Shown piece by piece: positions 52,684 to 61,589 of a DNA stretch of 64,000 nt. Origin of the DNA: Chloroflexota bacterium (lineage in GTDB: Bacteria; Chloroflexota; Anaerolineae; Anaerolineales; VGOW01); NCBI GenBank assembly GCA_016197225.1, contig JACPWC010000006.1, forward strand, positions 1 to 64,000. Direction: 5' to 3'. The notes under the pieces were generated by a model that saw nothing but the letters and a program-made list of their open reading frames with translations, ran no database searches and had not been told where the DNA came from. Each line of letters starts with the position of its first letter. Within the stretch, counting starts at the first letter, position 1. The position numbers were made by a program, and so were the translations under genes.

Positions 52684-53434
52684 CTATCAGCGCCTCATGT
52701 AAATGAAACCACAACTGCCCGCCCTTTTCGAAAATGTCGTAGGCTTGCTTTGGGCCGCTGGGAGCCTGGGCGAGCATGGCCCGTAACCGCCAACGGTTGG
52801 CCGGTGAGACGTTGAGCCGGTGGCAGTAATCGCCGAACTCGTGCGCCTTGCGAAAAGTTTCGACGAGCGTCACCCGCAGACCGGCCTCTTTGAAGAAAGC
52901 CTCCCAGCGCCGGGCGGGGTACAGCCAATGATGGCTGGGGTCACGCAAATTTTCGTAGGCGTTGAGGTAGCGCGCCGTGAAGCCGTCGCCGACGGCAATG
53001 CCGTCAATGATCGCCACTGCGCCGCCCGGCTTGACGGCGCGGGCGCACTCGCGCACAAACCGGGCCACGTCTGGAAAATGGTGTGGAGCGATGCGGCAGG
53101 TCACGAGATCGAAGGCCGCAGTGGCAAACGGCAATTGCTGGGCGTCGGCCTCACAAAAAGAGACGGCTTCCACCTGGTGGCCGCCGATCATGTTCCGGGC
53201 GGCGATCAACATCTGGGGCGTAATGTCGGCGGCGACGACTCGATTCACATGCCCGGCCAGAGCCAGGGCGGTGTGGCCGCCGCCGGTGGCAATGTCGAGC
53301 GCGATCCAGTCCCGTTCCGGCTTCACGACTTCCAGCAGGCGGGTGAGGCTTTCGCTACTGGCAAAGGTTGGACTCTGGGCATACTTCTCGGCGTTGGGGC
53401 CGAAGGAGTGTTTGACTTGCGAGGCGTTGGTCAT
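52664..53434 (-). CDS. Class I SAM-dependent methyltransferase (UbiE/COQ5-like)
   Basis: 256 residues. Motif I ALDIATGGGHTALALAG, Asp in AADITPQML, motif II EADAQQLPF, and LVTCRIAPHHFPDVARFVRECARAVKPGG are the methyltransferase core. The C-terminal half is a ~100-residue helical extension. Similar to UbiE/MenG-like or aromatic O-methyltransferases; substrate unknown. The final residues (GILDF) and stop are contributed by the AT-rich repeat, so the original end may differ. Confidence 0.88.
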   Translation of the reverse strand: MTNASQVKHSFGPNAEKYAQSPTFASSESLTRLLEVVKPERDWIALDIATGGGHTALALAGHVNRVVAADITPQMLIAARNMIGGHQVEAVSFCEADAQQLPFATAAFDLVTCRIAPHHFPDVARFVRECARAVKPGGAVAIIDGIAVGDGFTARYLNAYENLRDPSHHWLYPARRWEAFFKEAGLRVTLVETFRKAHEFGDYCHRLNVSPANRWRLRAMLAQAPSGPKQAYDIFEKGGQLWFHLHEALIVGILDF

Positions 53435-53542
53435 GGCTGGTGTAGAATAAGAGAGCTGACGATGGACGATAGACGAAGGACGAAAGAAAGTCCAGGCGCA
53501 ATTTATAACTGTAGGCAGTATAGCAATTCTGGAGGTTGAAGA

Positions 53543-54193
53543 ATGGTTGAACGTAAGCGAGCCTTTTTCTTCTGGCGGATACTGATTGTAATCCTAATTT
53601 TGGCGGCAGTGGGCGGGATGTCATTTGTGCTGGTGCAGTTCTCCAGCGGCGCGTGGACTCTGTTTCCAACCCTCACCCCGACGGCCACCTTCACACCCAC
53701 GCCGGTGATTCCAACGGCCACTCTGTTTGTGCCCAGCGACACGCCCACCGTCACGCCCTCGCCCACGCGCTCCGGCCCCATCACTTACACCGTCGTCAGC
53801 GGCGACACCCTGTTTGGCATCGCCGACACTTATGAGGTGGACGTTCAAACCCTGATTGCTTACAACGGTTTGACTTCCCCCGATCTGTCGGTCGGCCAGC
53901 AACTCGTCATCCCGCCGCCCGGCTTTGTGTTTGAAATTCCAACCGCCACGCCCATCCCCACCGGCCTCCGGCCCGGAACCGTCATCACTTACACAATCCA
54001 GGTCGGCGATGTGTTAAGCCTTATTGCCGAACGATTCGGGGCGCGGCTGGATGACGTGATGATTGTCAACGGCATCACCGACCCGAACAACATTCAAGTC
54101 GGGGAGACCATCCGGATTCCTTACAACAGCCTGACCGGCACACCCATCACCCCCACGCGCACGCCCCGGCCCACCAACACCCGGCGGCCATAA
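53543..54193 (+). CDS. Membrane-anchored LysM protein with two LysM domains
   Basis: 216 residues. GGAGG precedes the ATG by 7 nt. An uncleaved-looking N-terminal membrane helix (12-33) is followed by a Thr/Pro linker and two LysM repeats (TYTVVSGDTLFGIADTYEVD ... QQLVIPP and TYTIQVGDVLSLIAERFGA ... ETIRIPYNS). Ends in a Thr/Pro/Arg tail. LysM binds peptidoglycan or chitin-type polymers, so this is a cell-wall protein. Stand-alone gene with its own terminator. Confidence 0.9.
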   Translation: MVERKRAFFFWRILIVILILAAVGGMSFVLVQFSSGAWTLFPTLTPTATFTPTPVIPTATLFVPSDTPTVTPSPTRSGPITYTVVSGDTLFGIADTYEVDVQTLIAYNGLTSPDLSVGQQLVIPPPGFVFEIPTATPIPTGLRPGTVITYTIQVGDVLSLIAERFGARLDDVMIVNGITDPNNIQVGETIRIPYNSLTGTPITPTRTPRPTNTRRP

Positions 54194-54215
54194 ACCGGCA
54201 ATCGCCGTTAGAGAC

Positions 54216-54254
54216 AAACAGAGTCTCATCATACGATGAGACTCTGTTGCTTTA
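54216..54254 (+). terminator. Terminator after the LysM gene
   Basis: AACAGAGTCTCATC, ATAC loop, GATGAGACTCTGTT, then GCTTT. Confidence 0.85.
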
Positions 54255-54276
54255 GAGCCTATCTCTAAACTTCGGA

Positions 54277-54309
54277 AAACCCTAAAGGTCTCAAAGACCT
54301 TTAGGGTTT
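54277..54309. repeat. CCTAAAGGTC palindrome, possible terminator of the Flp pilin gene
   Basis: AAACCCTAAAGGTC and GACCTTTAGGGTTT around a 5-nt loop; on the minus strand ends in TTTT. Confidence 0.7.
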
Positions 54310-54321
54310 AGAGGCAGGTTC

Positions 54322-54477
54322 TCAAAGTTTGGCAAACATGTTTGAGAAAAGATTGCCGATGGCCGGGCCAAGCAGTGACAGGATGATGAGAACGACTACG
54401 GCGACCAGAACCAGAATGAGCGCGTATTCCACCAGGCCCTGCCCGGTTTCGTTCGTTTTCTTCAGGCTAAACATCAT
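54322..54477 (-). CDS. Flp/Fap-type pilin, 51 aa
   Basis: A short gene with AAAGGGATGA upstream. Residues 12-20 read GQGLVEYAL, then a hydrophobic helix (ILVLVAVVVLIILSLLG) and a short tail (IGNLFSNMFAKL). This is the class IVb Flp pilin pattern: a glycine before the hydrophobic start and Glu5 equivalent in the GLVEYA block. Processed by a prepilin peptidase and assembled by a Tad system. No tad genes are in the window, so it is a solitary copy. Two ATGs in tandem at 54477 and 54474. Confidence 0.88.
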   Translation of the reverse strand: MMFSLKKTNETGQGLVEYALILVLVAVVVLIILSLLGPAIGNLFSNMFAKL

Positions 54478-54540
54478 GATCAGTTCATCCCTTTCGGCGT
54501 TGAGTTTGGCCCTTAATTTACAGGCGGCTCACTGCCTATT

Positions 54541-55569
54541 TTATTGCCTGATCGCGTAAAGTTTGCGTAAAGACCGTTCTACATGTTCGCGCACCAGCCG
54601 CTCGTCCGTTTCATCGCGGCATTTTTTCAGGGCCGAAACCGCCTTCTCATCCCCGCGGTTGCCCAGGGCCACGGCCACGTTTCGCAAATAGCCGCGCCGC
54701 TTCGTCCGTTTGATGGGACTGCCTTTGAACTTGGCGTTGAACTGCTCCGGGCTGAGTGAAAGTTCCTCGATGAGAGTCGGCGGCGGACGGCGGGGGGCAA
54801 GCGCCGGTTCGGGGGGAAGCGAGTCGGCAAAACGAACGTTCCACGGGCAAACCGCCTGGCAAATATCACAGCCGAAAATCCAGCCGCCCATTGCGTCGCC
54901 CAAGTCTTCCGGGATCGCGCCTTTGAGTTCGATAGTCAAATAGGAAATACAACGGCGCGCGTCAAGCGTCCGGTTGTTAAGAATCGCGTCGGTCGGGCAA
55001 GCCTCGATACAGCGCGTGCAGGTTCCGCAGTGATCAACAGTGAAGGGCGGGTCGGATGGAAGCTCAAGGTCAATCAACGCTTCGCCGAGGAGGAAGTACG
55101 ACCCGGCCTTTGGGTTGATGAGCATCGAGTTCTTGCCGATCCAGCCCAGCCCGGCGCGCTGGGCCAGTTCGCGCTCCAGGATCGGGCCGGTGTCGGTGTA
55201 GATTTTGTGAGCGATGGGGTGGCCGACTTCAGCCTCAAGCCAGTCAACGAGTTGGCTGAGGCGGGGCGGGATCACATCGTGGTAATCGTCGCCGAGGGCG
55301 TAAGCGGCGATTGGCCCAACTTCATTGCCCCGTTGATAGGGCAGGGCGACGACGACGATGCTTTTGCAAGTGGGCAGGATCAAGCGCGGGTCGGCGCGGC
55401 GCTGGCGGGCGCGCCCGGTTGCGAGATAAGCCATCTCGCCGTGCAAGCCGTCCGCAAGCCACTGTTCGTATTCGTCGAGGTGAGGCGGCGGGTCGGGCGA
55501 GGTAATGCCGCAAAAGGCAAAGCCCAGTTCGCGGGCGCGGGCTTTTAGACGGGCAGAGATGTTTGACAA
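54541..55569 (-). CDS. queG: Epoxyqueuosine reductase
   Basis: 342 residues. Reduces epoxyqueuosine to queuosine in tRNA, cobalamin-dependent with two 4Fe-4S clusters. Landmarks: FAFCGITSPDP, IVVVALPYQRG, AGLGWIGKNSMLINPKAGSYFLLGE, cluster ligands CGTCTRCIEACPT and FGCDICQAVCPWN, and a C-terminal HEAT-like region. The start codon is a TTG located within a GACAACGGAT-type repeat half copy; no ATG nearby in frame gives a better start, so the original initiation site may have been altered by the repeat. Confidence 0.93.
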   Translation of the reverse strand: MSNISARLKARARELGFAFCGITSPDPPPHLDEYEQWLADGLHGEMAYLATGRARQRRADPRLILPTCKSIVVVALPYQRGNEVGPIAAYALGDDYHDVIPPRLSQLVDWLEAEVGHPIAHKIYTDTGPILERELAQRAGLGWIGKNSMLINPKAGSYFLLGEALIDLELPSDPPFTVDHCGTCTRCIEACPTDAILNNRTLDARRCISYLTIELKGAIPEDLGDAMGGWIFGCDICQAVCPWNVRFADSLPPEPALAPRRPPPTLIEELSLSPEQFNAKFKGSPIKRTKRRGYLRNVAVALGNRGDEKAVSALKKCRDETDERLVREHVERSLRKLYAIRQ

Positions 55570-55594
55570 CGGATGTAACAGAATAAACGGATTT
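55565..55594. repeat. GACAACGGAT-family half copy at the start of queG
   Basis: GACAACGGATGTAACAGAATAAACGGATTT matches half the palindrome at 47489-47550 and includes the queG start codon on the minus strand. Confidence 0.6.
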
Positions 55595-55599
55595 GGAAG

Positions 55600-55632
55600 T
55601 TGGAGATTGGGATTTTGGATTTTGGGATTTGT
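55600..55632. repeat. Third copy of the GGATTTTGGATT repeat
   Basis: TTGGAGATTGGGATTTTGGATTTTGGGATTTG, related to the elements flanking the IVP gene. Confidence 0.55.
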
Positions 55633-55638
55633 TATTGA

Positions 55639-55887
55639 TTACTGCTTGTCCAGCCACTCGCTCAACTTGCCCAGCCCGGCCATGACCAGGGCTAGGACGC
55701 CCACCAGCCCCACTGCCGGAATCAGACAGGCCAGCGCGCCCAGGACGCCGCCGCCGCCGTAAAACAACCCGATGAGGCCCACCCCGGCCAGAAACAGAAT
55801 CACAAAGAAGCCGATGAGCAAATTGCGGTTCGTCGCGGCGCTCAGGGCGCGGTAGTTGGTGGGCGGCTTGGGCTTGTCGGGTTGCAT
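55639..55887 (-). CDS. Small membrane protein, 82 aa
   Basis: Short polar N-terminus, then two hydrophobic helices (about 25-45 and 48-72) rich in Gly, with a charged end (SEWLDKQ). No family recognised. ATG at 55887. Lies between queG and gdhA on the same strand; no strong ribosome site, but composition and length support a real gene. Confidence 0.6.
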   Translation of the reverse strand: MQPDKPKPPTNYRALSAATNRNLLIGFFVILFLAGVGLIGLFYGGGGVLGALACLIPAVGLVGVLALVMAGLGKLSEWLDKQ

Positions 55888-55893
55888 GGGGTT

Positions 55894-55953
55894 GGACGCA
55901 GATTCACGCAGATTTACGCAGATAAAGAAAAAAATCAGCGTTCATCCGCGTCC
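55894..55953. repeat. GGACGCAGATTCACGCAGAT inverted repeat
   Basis: Left arm of repeated CGCAGATT units and right arm ATCAGCGTTCATCCGCGTCC, imperfectly complementary, fill the space after gdhA. Confidence 0.7.
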
Positions 55954-55958
55954 CATTT

Positions 55959-57206
55959 TTATGGGTAGATGCCGCGAATCAGGGTGGCGTCGGCCACGCG
56001 CTTGATGGCCAGGGTTTGGGCGGCGGTACGATTGTCAATCTTGAGGCGCTGGGCAGTGGCCAGCACGTCCTTGAAGGCTTTGGTCACGTGCCGCTCCAAT
56101 TGCTTGTTGATCTCGACTTCTTCCCAGAAGAACGATTGCAAATCCTGCACCCACTCGAAGTAACTCACTACCACGCCGCCGCCGTTGCACAACACGTCGG
56201 GGATGATGAAGACGCCTTTGTCGTTGAGGATGTTGTCGGCTTCGGGGGTGGTGGGGCCGTTGGCGCCCTCGGCCAGCACTTTGCATTTCACATTGTTGGC
56301 GTTGGCGGAGGTGCTTTGATTCTCCAGCGCGGCGGGGATGAGCAGATCAACTTTGAGGGCCAGCAGTTCGTCGTTGGTGATCGTGTCTACGCCGGGGAAG
56401 CCGACGACGGAGCGAGTCTCGCCCAGGTAGCGGATCAGGGCCGGGATGTCGAGTCCGTTTTTGTTGTAGACGCCGCCGGTCACATCGGTGACGGCCACGA
56501 CCGTCATCCCCATTTCGTGGGCGGTGCGGGCCGCTATCGAGCCGACGTTGCCGAATCCCTGCACGGCGGTGGTCGTTCCTTCAATCGGCAGGTTCAAGTG
56601 TTTCATGGCTTCGCGGGCGGTCACCATCACTCCGCGCCCGGTAGCCTCGATGCGGCCTTGCGAGCCGCCGATTTCTATCGGCTTGCCGGTGACGACGGCG
56701 GGCATGGAGAAGCCGTGATGCATGGAGTAGGTGTCCATGATCCAGGCCATGATCTGGCCGTTGGTGCCCACGTCGGGGGCGGGCACGTCGCTTTGCGGGT
56801 TCATGAGGATGGAGATTTCAGTAGCGTAGCGGCGGGTGAGGGTTTCGATTTCCTGCGCCGAGAGAGTCTTGGGATCAACGATGACGCCGCCTTTCGCGCC
56901 GCCGTAGGGCAGGCCCATGAGCGAGCATTTCCACGTCATCCACATTGCCAGCGCCCGCATTTCGTCGAGGGTCACGTCCTGGTGGTAGCGGATGCCGCCT
57001 TTGGTGGGGCCAAGAGCGGTGTTGTGGTGGACGCGAAACCCGGTGAAGACTTTGACGTCACCACTGTCCATCTTCACCGGGAAGTTAACGGTCAGCTCTC
57101 GTTTGGGGTAGCGCAGGTGCTCGACGATGCCGCGCTTGAGGTTGAGGTGGGCGACGGCTTTGTCGTACTGCGCCAGCGCGTTTTGATACGGGTTGGTTTC
57201 GGCCAT
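55959..57206 (-). CDS. gdhA: Glu/Leu/Phe/Val dehydrogenase (glutamate dehydrogenase)
   Basis: 415 residues from the ATG at 57206, preceded by AGGAGA; the open frame extends 147 codons further but the extension is not protein-like. Interconverts glutamate and 2-oxoglutarate with ammonia. Landmarks: [51 protein letters not shown] with catalytic Lys, [31 protein letters not shown]-binding glycine motif, [13 protein letters not shown]. Leader contains two hairpins. Cofactor preference is unclear. Confidence 0.94.
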   Translation of the reverse strand: MAETNPYQNALAQYDKAVAHLNLKRGIVEHLRYPKRELTVNFPVKMDSGDVKVFTGFRVHHNTALGPTKGGIRYHQDVTLDEMRALAMWMTWKCSLMGLPYGGAKGGVIVDPKTLSAQEIETLTRRYATEISILMNPQSDVPAPDVGTNGQIMAWIMDTYSMHHGFSMPAVVTGKPIEIGGSQGRIEATGRGVMVTAREAMKHLNLPIEGTTTAVQGFGNVGSIAARTAHEMGMTVVAVTDVTGGVYNKNGLDIPALIRYLGETRSVVGFPGVDTITNDELLALKVDLLIPAALENQSTSANANNVKCKVLAEGANGPTTPEADNILNDKGVFIIPDVLCNGGGVVVSYFEWVQDLQSFFWEEVEINKQLERHVTKAFKDVLATAQRLKIDNRTAAQTLAIKRVADATLIRGIYP

Positions 57207-57211
57207 AAAGG

Positions 57212-57287
57212 TTGTCTCCTGAGACAAGACACCGAGTGTTCGCTTTGCGCAAACACTCGGTATTTGAAGTTTGTGGCGCGGATTGTA
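57212..57287 (-). promoter_or_regulatory. gdhA leader with two hairpins and promoter
   Basis: TACAAT at 57287-57282 is the likely -10. The ~70-nt leader contains ACCGAGTGTT/AACACTCGGT (57231-57261) and a palindrome TTGTCTC-AG-GAGACAA (57227-57212) that includes the ribosome site AGGAGA. The second could hide the site from ribosomes. Confidence 0.55.
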
Positions 57288-57455
57288 GCAAACTTTGGGG
57301 AAACGGGCGAGGTGATGGGCAGGTTGGCTGAAAGGTAAGCAGGTTTTTTGCCACGAATCGCTTCGCGCGAATTGCCGCGAATTTCGTAACGGCCCAGGAT
57401 ACGCCCGGCCACGCCGGACAGGTTTTTTGGAGAGTAAGGTGATGAGGATGAGCCG

Positions 57456-57564
57456 TTCTAATCCGCCAAGCACCTTTGTTCTTTCATTGCCTTTGGGTGT
57501 GCAGGGGAAGCTTCTCGGCAGAAGCAGGGATGACTTGGAACCAAAGGTAATAGGCGGATTAGAG
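57456..57564. repeat. MITE-like element, copy 2
   Basis: TTCTAATCCGCC ... GGCGGATTAGAG. Aligns with the reverse complement of 36772-36879 through ACCTTTGTTCTTT, CAGGGGAAGC and TTGGAACCAAAG. No coding capacity. Confidence 0.85.
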
Positions 57565-57589
57565 CAAATTCCGAGTTGATTTACGGGTT

Positions 57590-57626
57590 CCAGACTTCCG
57601 AAGTCTTCAAGACTTCGGAAGTCTGG
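57590..57626. repeat. AGACTTCCGAAGTCT palindrome, second copy
   Basis: CCAGACTTCCGAAGTCTT and AAGACTTCGGAAGTCTGG; the same arms as the prs terminator. The remaining bases of 57288-57668 outside this and the MITE hold no gene I could support. Confidence 0.8.
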
Positions 57627-57668
57627 ACGGACGATGCCGTAAACCAACCTGGAAACCGCTCTAGAAGC

Positions 57669-60620
57669 TCAGTCTCGCCTCTTCTTCTGCCTCTTCGGCT
57701 TCGCTTCGCCCTCGTCGCTCTCTTCATCCGCTACGTCCGCTTTCGATCCGCCGCCCACCGCCTCCCGCTTCAAGTTCTCCTCCAACAGCCGCGCCAGAAT
57801 CTCGTCGTCCGAAATGTCGTGCGGCCAGCTGTAGGCGTCGAGCACGGCGTGGTCGAGTCTCTCGTGGGCCAACTGGAGCCAGGTGGGGCGCTCGTTGTAG
57901 AGGTTGGTGAGAGTGCGCTTTTTGAGGTCTTCGCGGATGGCTGACGGCTGGTCTTTGTACGGGTTGAGCCAGTGCTCGCGTTTCTCGTTCAACTCGCGGG
58001 CGGCCTCGGCGATGGCTTCCTTTTGTTTTGGCGTGGGGCGGGGGAAGGGGAAGGTTTCGAAGGTGGTGGTGGGTGTGTAACGAGGACGGTCTTCGAGCGA
58101 TGTGCCGAGTCGCAAGGCCCAGAGTTCGTGAACTTTGGAGTGAAGGACGCCGAAGGTGTAATCGTCGTCGCGGGCGAAAACTACAACGGCATGATCGGCG
58201 AGAACATCGCTGTTGAGCCACACAAAGACTCTATACTTGGCATGGATGGGACTTGCAATGTATCGCTTCTGTTTCTTCAGAATTCCCCTGTATCTCGGAG
58301 AAGGCCTGGCATGTAGCCACCAATACTCGCGTTGAATTTTCTCGTTTCTATTCCTCCTTTCCGGGTAAACAACTTTCTTGACGTGTTCAAATGGCGCTTC
58401 GTATAAAGCCGCCTCTTCCATGGGCATATCAACCCCAAAATCAATCACCCAAGTTTCGTCTGTACGTCTCAATATTTGCATTGCGTTGATGGAACGCTTC
58501 ACAACATCTCGCGGATCGCGGCCAAAAGGATTCGGTTTGGACAAGAACTCCCTGGCTTTTGCAGGCGTGATTTCAAACGACCCTTTCTGTTGGGAGCCGT
58601 AAAAACAAATGCCAAGGTTCTCTTTCAGCCTTCGAGCTTGAGTCAGGTCAAAGGAAGCAGTCAAGTCAGAGTTGACGATGGAAACGGGCAGATCGTCGAG
58701 CACGCGTAGTTTCTCTGAGTTGTCATCGAATCCAATCATGGAAACGTTGACAGCCGCGCCGTCGAGAATCCAATCGCGGTCAGAAATAGCCCAGAAAATA
58801 TCACCGCTCTCTTTGATCCGTTTCAATGCTTCACGATTCACACCGCCACGAATCGAGTTTGTCGCCAGCAGTCCGGCGCGCTTGGCCTTAGCCTCGGCAA
58901 TCATCGCTCGCGCTTTCTCAAACCAGTAACAGCACAAGTCGCTGAAGGCTGGCACGCGGCCTTCATAAAGTTTGAAGAGAGCGTCTACGTATTCGTCGCT
59001 CAGCACGGCACGAATACGGTTGCCGCCCAGAAACGGCGGGTTGCCCACAATCACCTCGGCGGCGGGCCACTCAGGTTCTTTGGGCTTTTGGGGTTGGCGG
59101 GCTGTGCCTTGAAGTTGGGCTTTTGGAATTTCCAGAACGGCATCCATCTGCTTGATAGTGTCGAGCGGTTTCAAGATGGGTTGCTCGCCGGCGGGCGCGT
59201 AGCCGTTCTTCACTTTCCATTGTAGGTAGCCGATCCAGACGACGATGCTGGCCAGTTGAAAGGCAAAGTCGTCCTTTTCGAGGCCGCGCAGTTGAATCGG
59301 GGTGACTCGCGGCTCCAGGTCGGGGAGGCCAACGTCGAGGCCGAAGGTGATGACCTGCTTCTCCAAATCCTTGAGCATCGAGAGGCTGACGTACAAAAAA
59401 TTTCCCGAACCGCAAGCGGGATCCAGGACAGTCGTCGAGACCAGCTTTTCCTGAAACCCTTTCAGCAATCTCTCCAACTCGGCTTTCTGCTTACTGCTTT
59501 CTACTTCCTTCTTCTCAAACCGCCAGCCCAGGTAACCCGCCGCCGCGTCCTTCACTTCTTCCCACTCGCGCCTCAGCGGGGCCATAAGCACCGGCTCGAC
59601 CAGGGTTTCGATGTCGGCGCGGGAGGTGTAGTGCGCGCCCAACTGCGCCCGCTTGCCTTCCACGTCCAGGGCGCGCTCGAAGAGCGTGCCGAAGATGCTG
59701 GGGTCCACGTCGGCCCAATTAAGAGTGGCGGCTTCCACCAGGAGACGGGTGTCCGCCCCGTCGAAAGGAACCACGTCGGGGTCGCCGTCGGCGTCCGAAA
59801 AGAGACCGCCGTCGAAATGCAGAATCGGCTCGCCCCACACGATCCGGCCTCCGGTCGCCATGGCCCCAAACAAGTCGCGCACGTGGCGGGTGAATTCGCG
59901 CGGCGAATCCTGGGTGGCGGCGACGATGCGCGAGAAGATGCCAGCCGGCAGGAGGCCCACGTCTTCGCAGAACAGGCAGAAGACGAGTTTGACCAGGAAG
60001 CGGGCCGCTTGAGCGTAGGGGACGTTGTGCTTGTGGTGCATCGAGTCGGCCAGTTGGGCGAACTTGTCGGCGGCTTCGCGGGTGACGGCTTCAACCGTCT
60101 TCTCTGGGCGCAAGCCCTCCGGGTCGTGGAACAGTTTGTCGAGAATCTGAACGGCGGTGAAGCGCGAGCCGGGAACCGAGCGCGGGCTGGCAATGTCGGC
60201 GTTGGTGAATTTGTAGACCCGGGTTTCGGTGTTGGTAAAGTTGGTGTGGATCTCGAAATGCTCGATGTCGCAAACCACGAGCAGGGGCGGGTTCTCAAGC
60301 GCGTCTTTGTAGAAGAGGAGTTGGCGGTAAGCCGCCGTCAGGTCTTTGTGTTTGCCCGCCGTTTTGTATTCGACGGCGAAATGGCGGCGGAACCAAACAT
60401 CGGCGTACCCCCTCCCGCCTTCCGTCGCCTGATCATCGCTTTGCGATGGCGCGGGAGCGGGGGTGGGGGCCAAGAGCGGCAGTGTCTTCTCGTCGGCTTT
60501 GCTTTTGCGGGCGCGTTTGGGCGGCTTGAGAAACGGGGTAATGGATTTGGTGACGCCCTTTTGATAGGTGAAGGTCTCGCCGGTCTTATCCATGTGCGCC
60601 GGCTTGGGGTGGCCCAGCAA
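57669..60620 (-). pseudogene. MmeI-like type IIG restriction/methyltransferase, probably 5'-truncated
   Basis: 983 residues open from a TTG at 60620. Nuclease-like region (YADVWFRRHFAVEYKTAG, a PD-(D/E)xK pattern near 80-90), helical spacer, N6-adenine methyltransferase with DPACGSGNFLYV (SAM motif) and VIVGNPPFLGG (NPPF), then target-recognition region and C-terminal charged tail. Related to MmeI-family and DISARM-type methylases. Conserved-looking N-terminal sequence (ETASYVTHFDDLCDLLGHP) continues upstream without start codon to an in-frame TGA at about 60681, so the first 20 to 40 residues are missing. The break coincides with the start of the opposing module at 60664. If a TTG start works, the catalytic parts remain intact. 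Confidence 0.75.
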
Positions 60621-60663
60621 GTCGCACAGGTCGTCGAAGTGAGTGACGTAGGAGGCCGTCTCT

Positions 60664-60930
60664 TTGAGTTGGGTATTTTTTCAGGATTGCGTTTTCGAGA
60701 ACGTCAATCCGGAAGCCGACGCGTTCACGGTGATCGAACGCACGCTGTCGTGGGGAAACCGGCTCGAACTGCGGTGGCTGTTTCGCCGCTATCCGCGGGA
60801 ACAGTTGGCCGCCTTCGTGCGCGACTCCGGCTGGTGGCGAATACCCCCTCACCGCTTTCACTATTGGCTGAACATCTTCGAGATCGCCGACTACAAGAAA
60901 TCAGACTATCCACGATTATGGCCGCATTAG
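60664..60930 (+). CDS. DUF6922-like protein, AbiEii-associated antitoxin candidate
   Basis: 88 residues from a TTG. The sequence FENVNPEADAFTVIERTLSWGNRLELRWLFRRYPREQLAAFVRDS with a later HYWLNIFEI matches small proteins normally encoded before AbiEii-type nucleotidyltransferases. Typical members begin with a few more residues, so the N-terminus is probably shortened here by the breakpoint. Overlaps the toxin gene start by 13 bp. No ribosome site or promoter is visible upstream because the opposing methylase gene begins within a few bases. Confidence 0.7.
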   Translation: MSWVFFQDCVFENVNPEADAFTVIERTLSWGNRLELRWLFRRYPREQLAAFVRDSGWWRIPPHRFHYWLNIFEIADYKKSDYPRLWPH

Positions 60931-61589
60931 AGTCGCCGCACTGGGAAGCTGTGCCAACCGGCCTGCGTGAACTGCTGCCCATTATCGCCACGCTCCCCTT
61001 CTCCTCTGAATTCTACCTGGGCGGCGGCACGGCGCTTGCTTTGCGGCTGGGGCACCGCTTGTCGCACGATCTGGATTTGTTCTCGGAAACGGATCGGGTT
61101 GGCGACGCTACTCGCTCAGAGATCAGGGAGCATCTGCGCTCTTCGTTTTCGGAGATCGCAATTGTCACCGACACGCTGGGCGATCTCACGGTCACGATTG
61201 CCGATCGGCATGTTGGATTCTATTCGTATGGCTATCGAATGTTGGAGCCGGGCGGCGAACTGATGGGCATTCGAGTGGCCGGCCTGCTTGATATTGCGGC
61301 GATGAAGCTGGATGCGATTGCCGGGCGTGGGGCGCGCCGGGATTTTTACGACTTGTATACTTTGGCGCAGAGCACCCCGCTTGAAGAATTGTTCGAGCGC
61401 GCTCAGGAAAAATACCCGGACACACGCGACTTTGCCATGATTGTGATGCCCTATTTGAACGATTTCCGCAACGCCGACCGCGACGTGCCGGTGGACGCTC
61501 TGATCCCGGTGACGTGGGAGGAAGTCAAAAGTTTCTTTCTCTCTGAAGCGCGGCGCTTAGCAAAGTTATGGTTTATCTCTCCTGACTGA
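60918..61589 (+). CDS. AbiEii/COG2253-type nucleotidyltransferase (toxin candidate)
   Basis: 223 residues from the ATG at 60918. FYLGGGTALALRLGHRLSHDLDLFSE is the GG(G/S)TALAxxxGHRxSxDxDLF signature of AbiEii toxins; later IRVAGLLDIAAMKLDAIAGRGARRDFYDLYTL is the family C-terminal block. Transfers nucleotides to a target (tRNA in characterised members), abortive infection/TA role. It overlaps the upstream antitoxin-like gene, as usual. The reading frame also extends leftward through antisense of the methylase gene, which is not meaningful. Confidence 0.88.
   Translation: MAALESPHWEAVPTGLRELLPIIATLPFSSEFYLGGGTALALRLGHRLSHDLDLFSETDRVGDATRSEIREHLRSSFSEIAIVTDTLGDLTVTIADRHVGFYSYGYRMLEPGGELMGIRVAGLLDIAAMKLDAIAGRGARRDFYDLYTLAQSTPLEELFERAQEKYPDTRDFAMIVMPYLNDFRNADRDVPVDALIPVTWEEVKSFFLSEARRLAKLWFISPD

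Noticed and set aside
57207-57647. N-terminal extension of glutamate dehydrogenase by 147 codons
   Set aside because: Runs through the promoter, leader hairpins and MITE; the ATG at 57206 has a good ribosome site and family-like start.
59256-61589. A 777-codon plus-strand frame joining antisense methylase to the AbiEii gene
   Set aside because: Only the last 223 codons are a real protein, with its own ATG at 60918; the rest mirrors the methylase.
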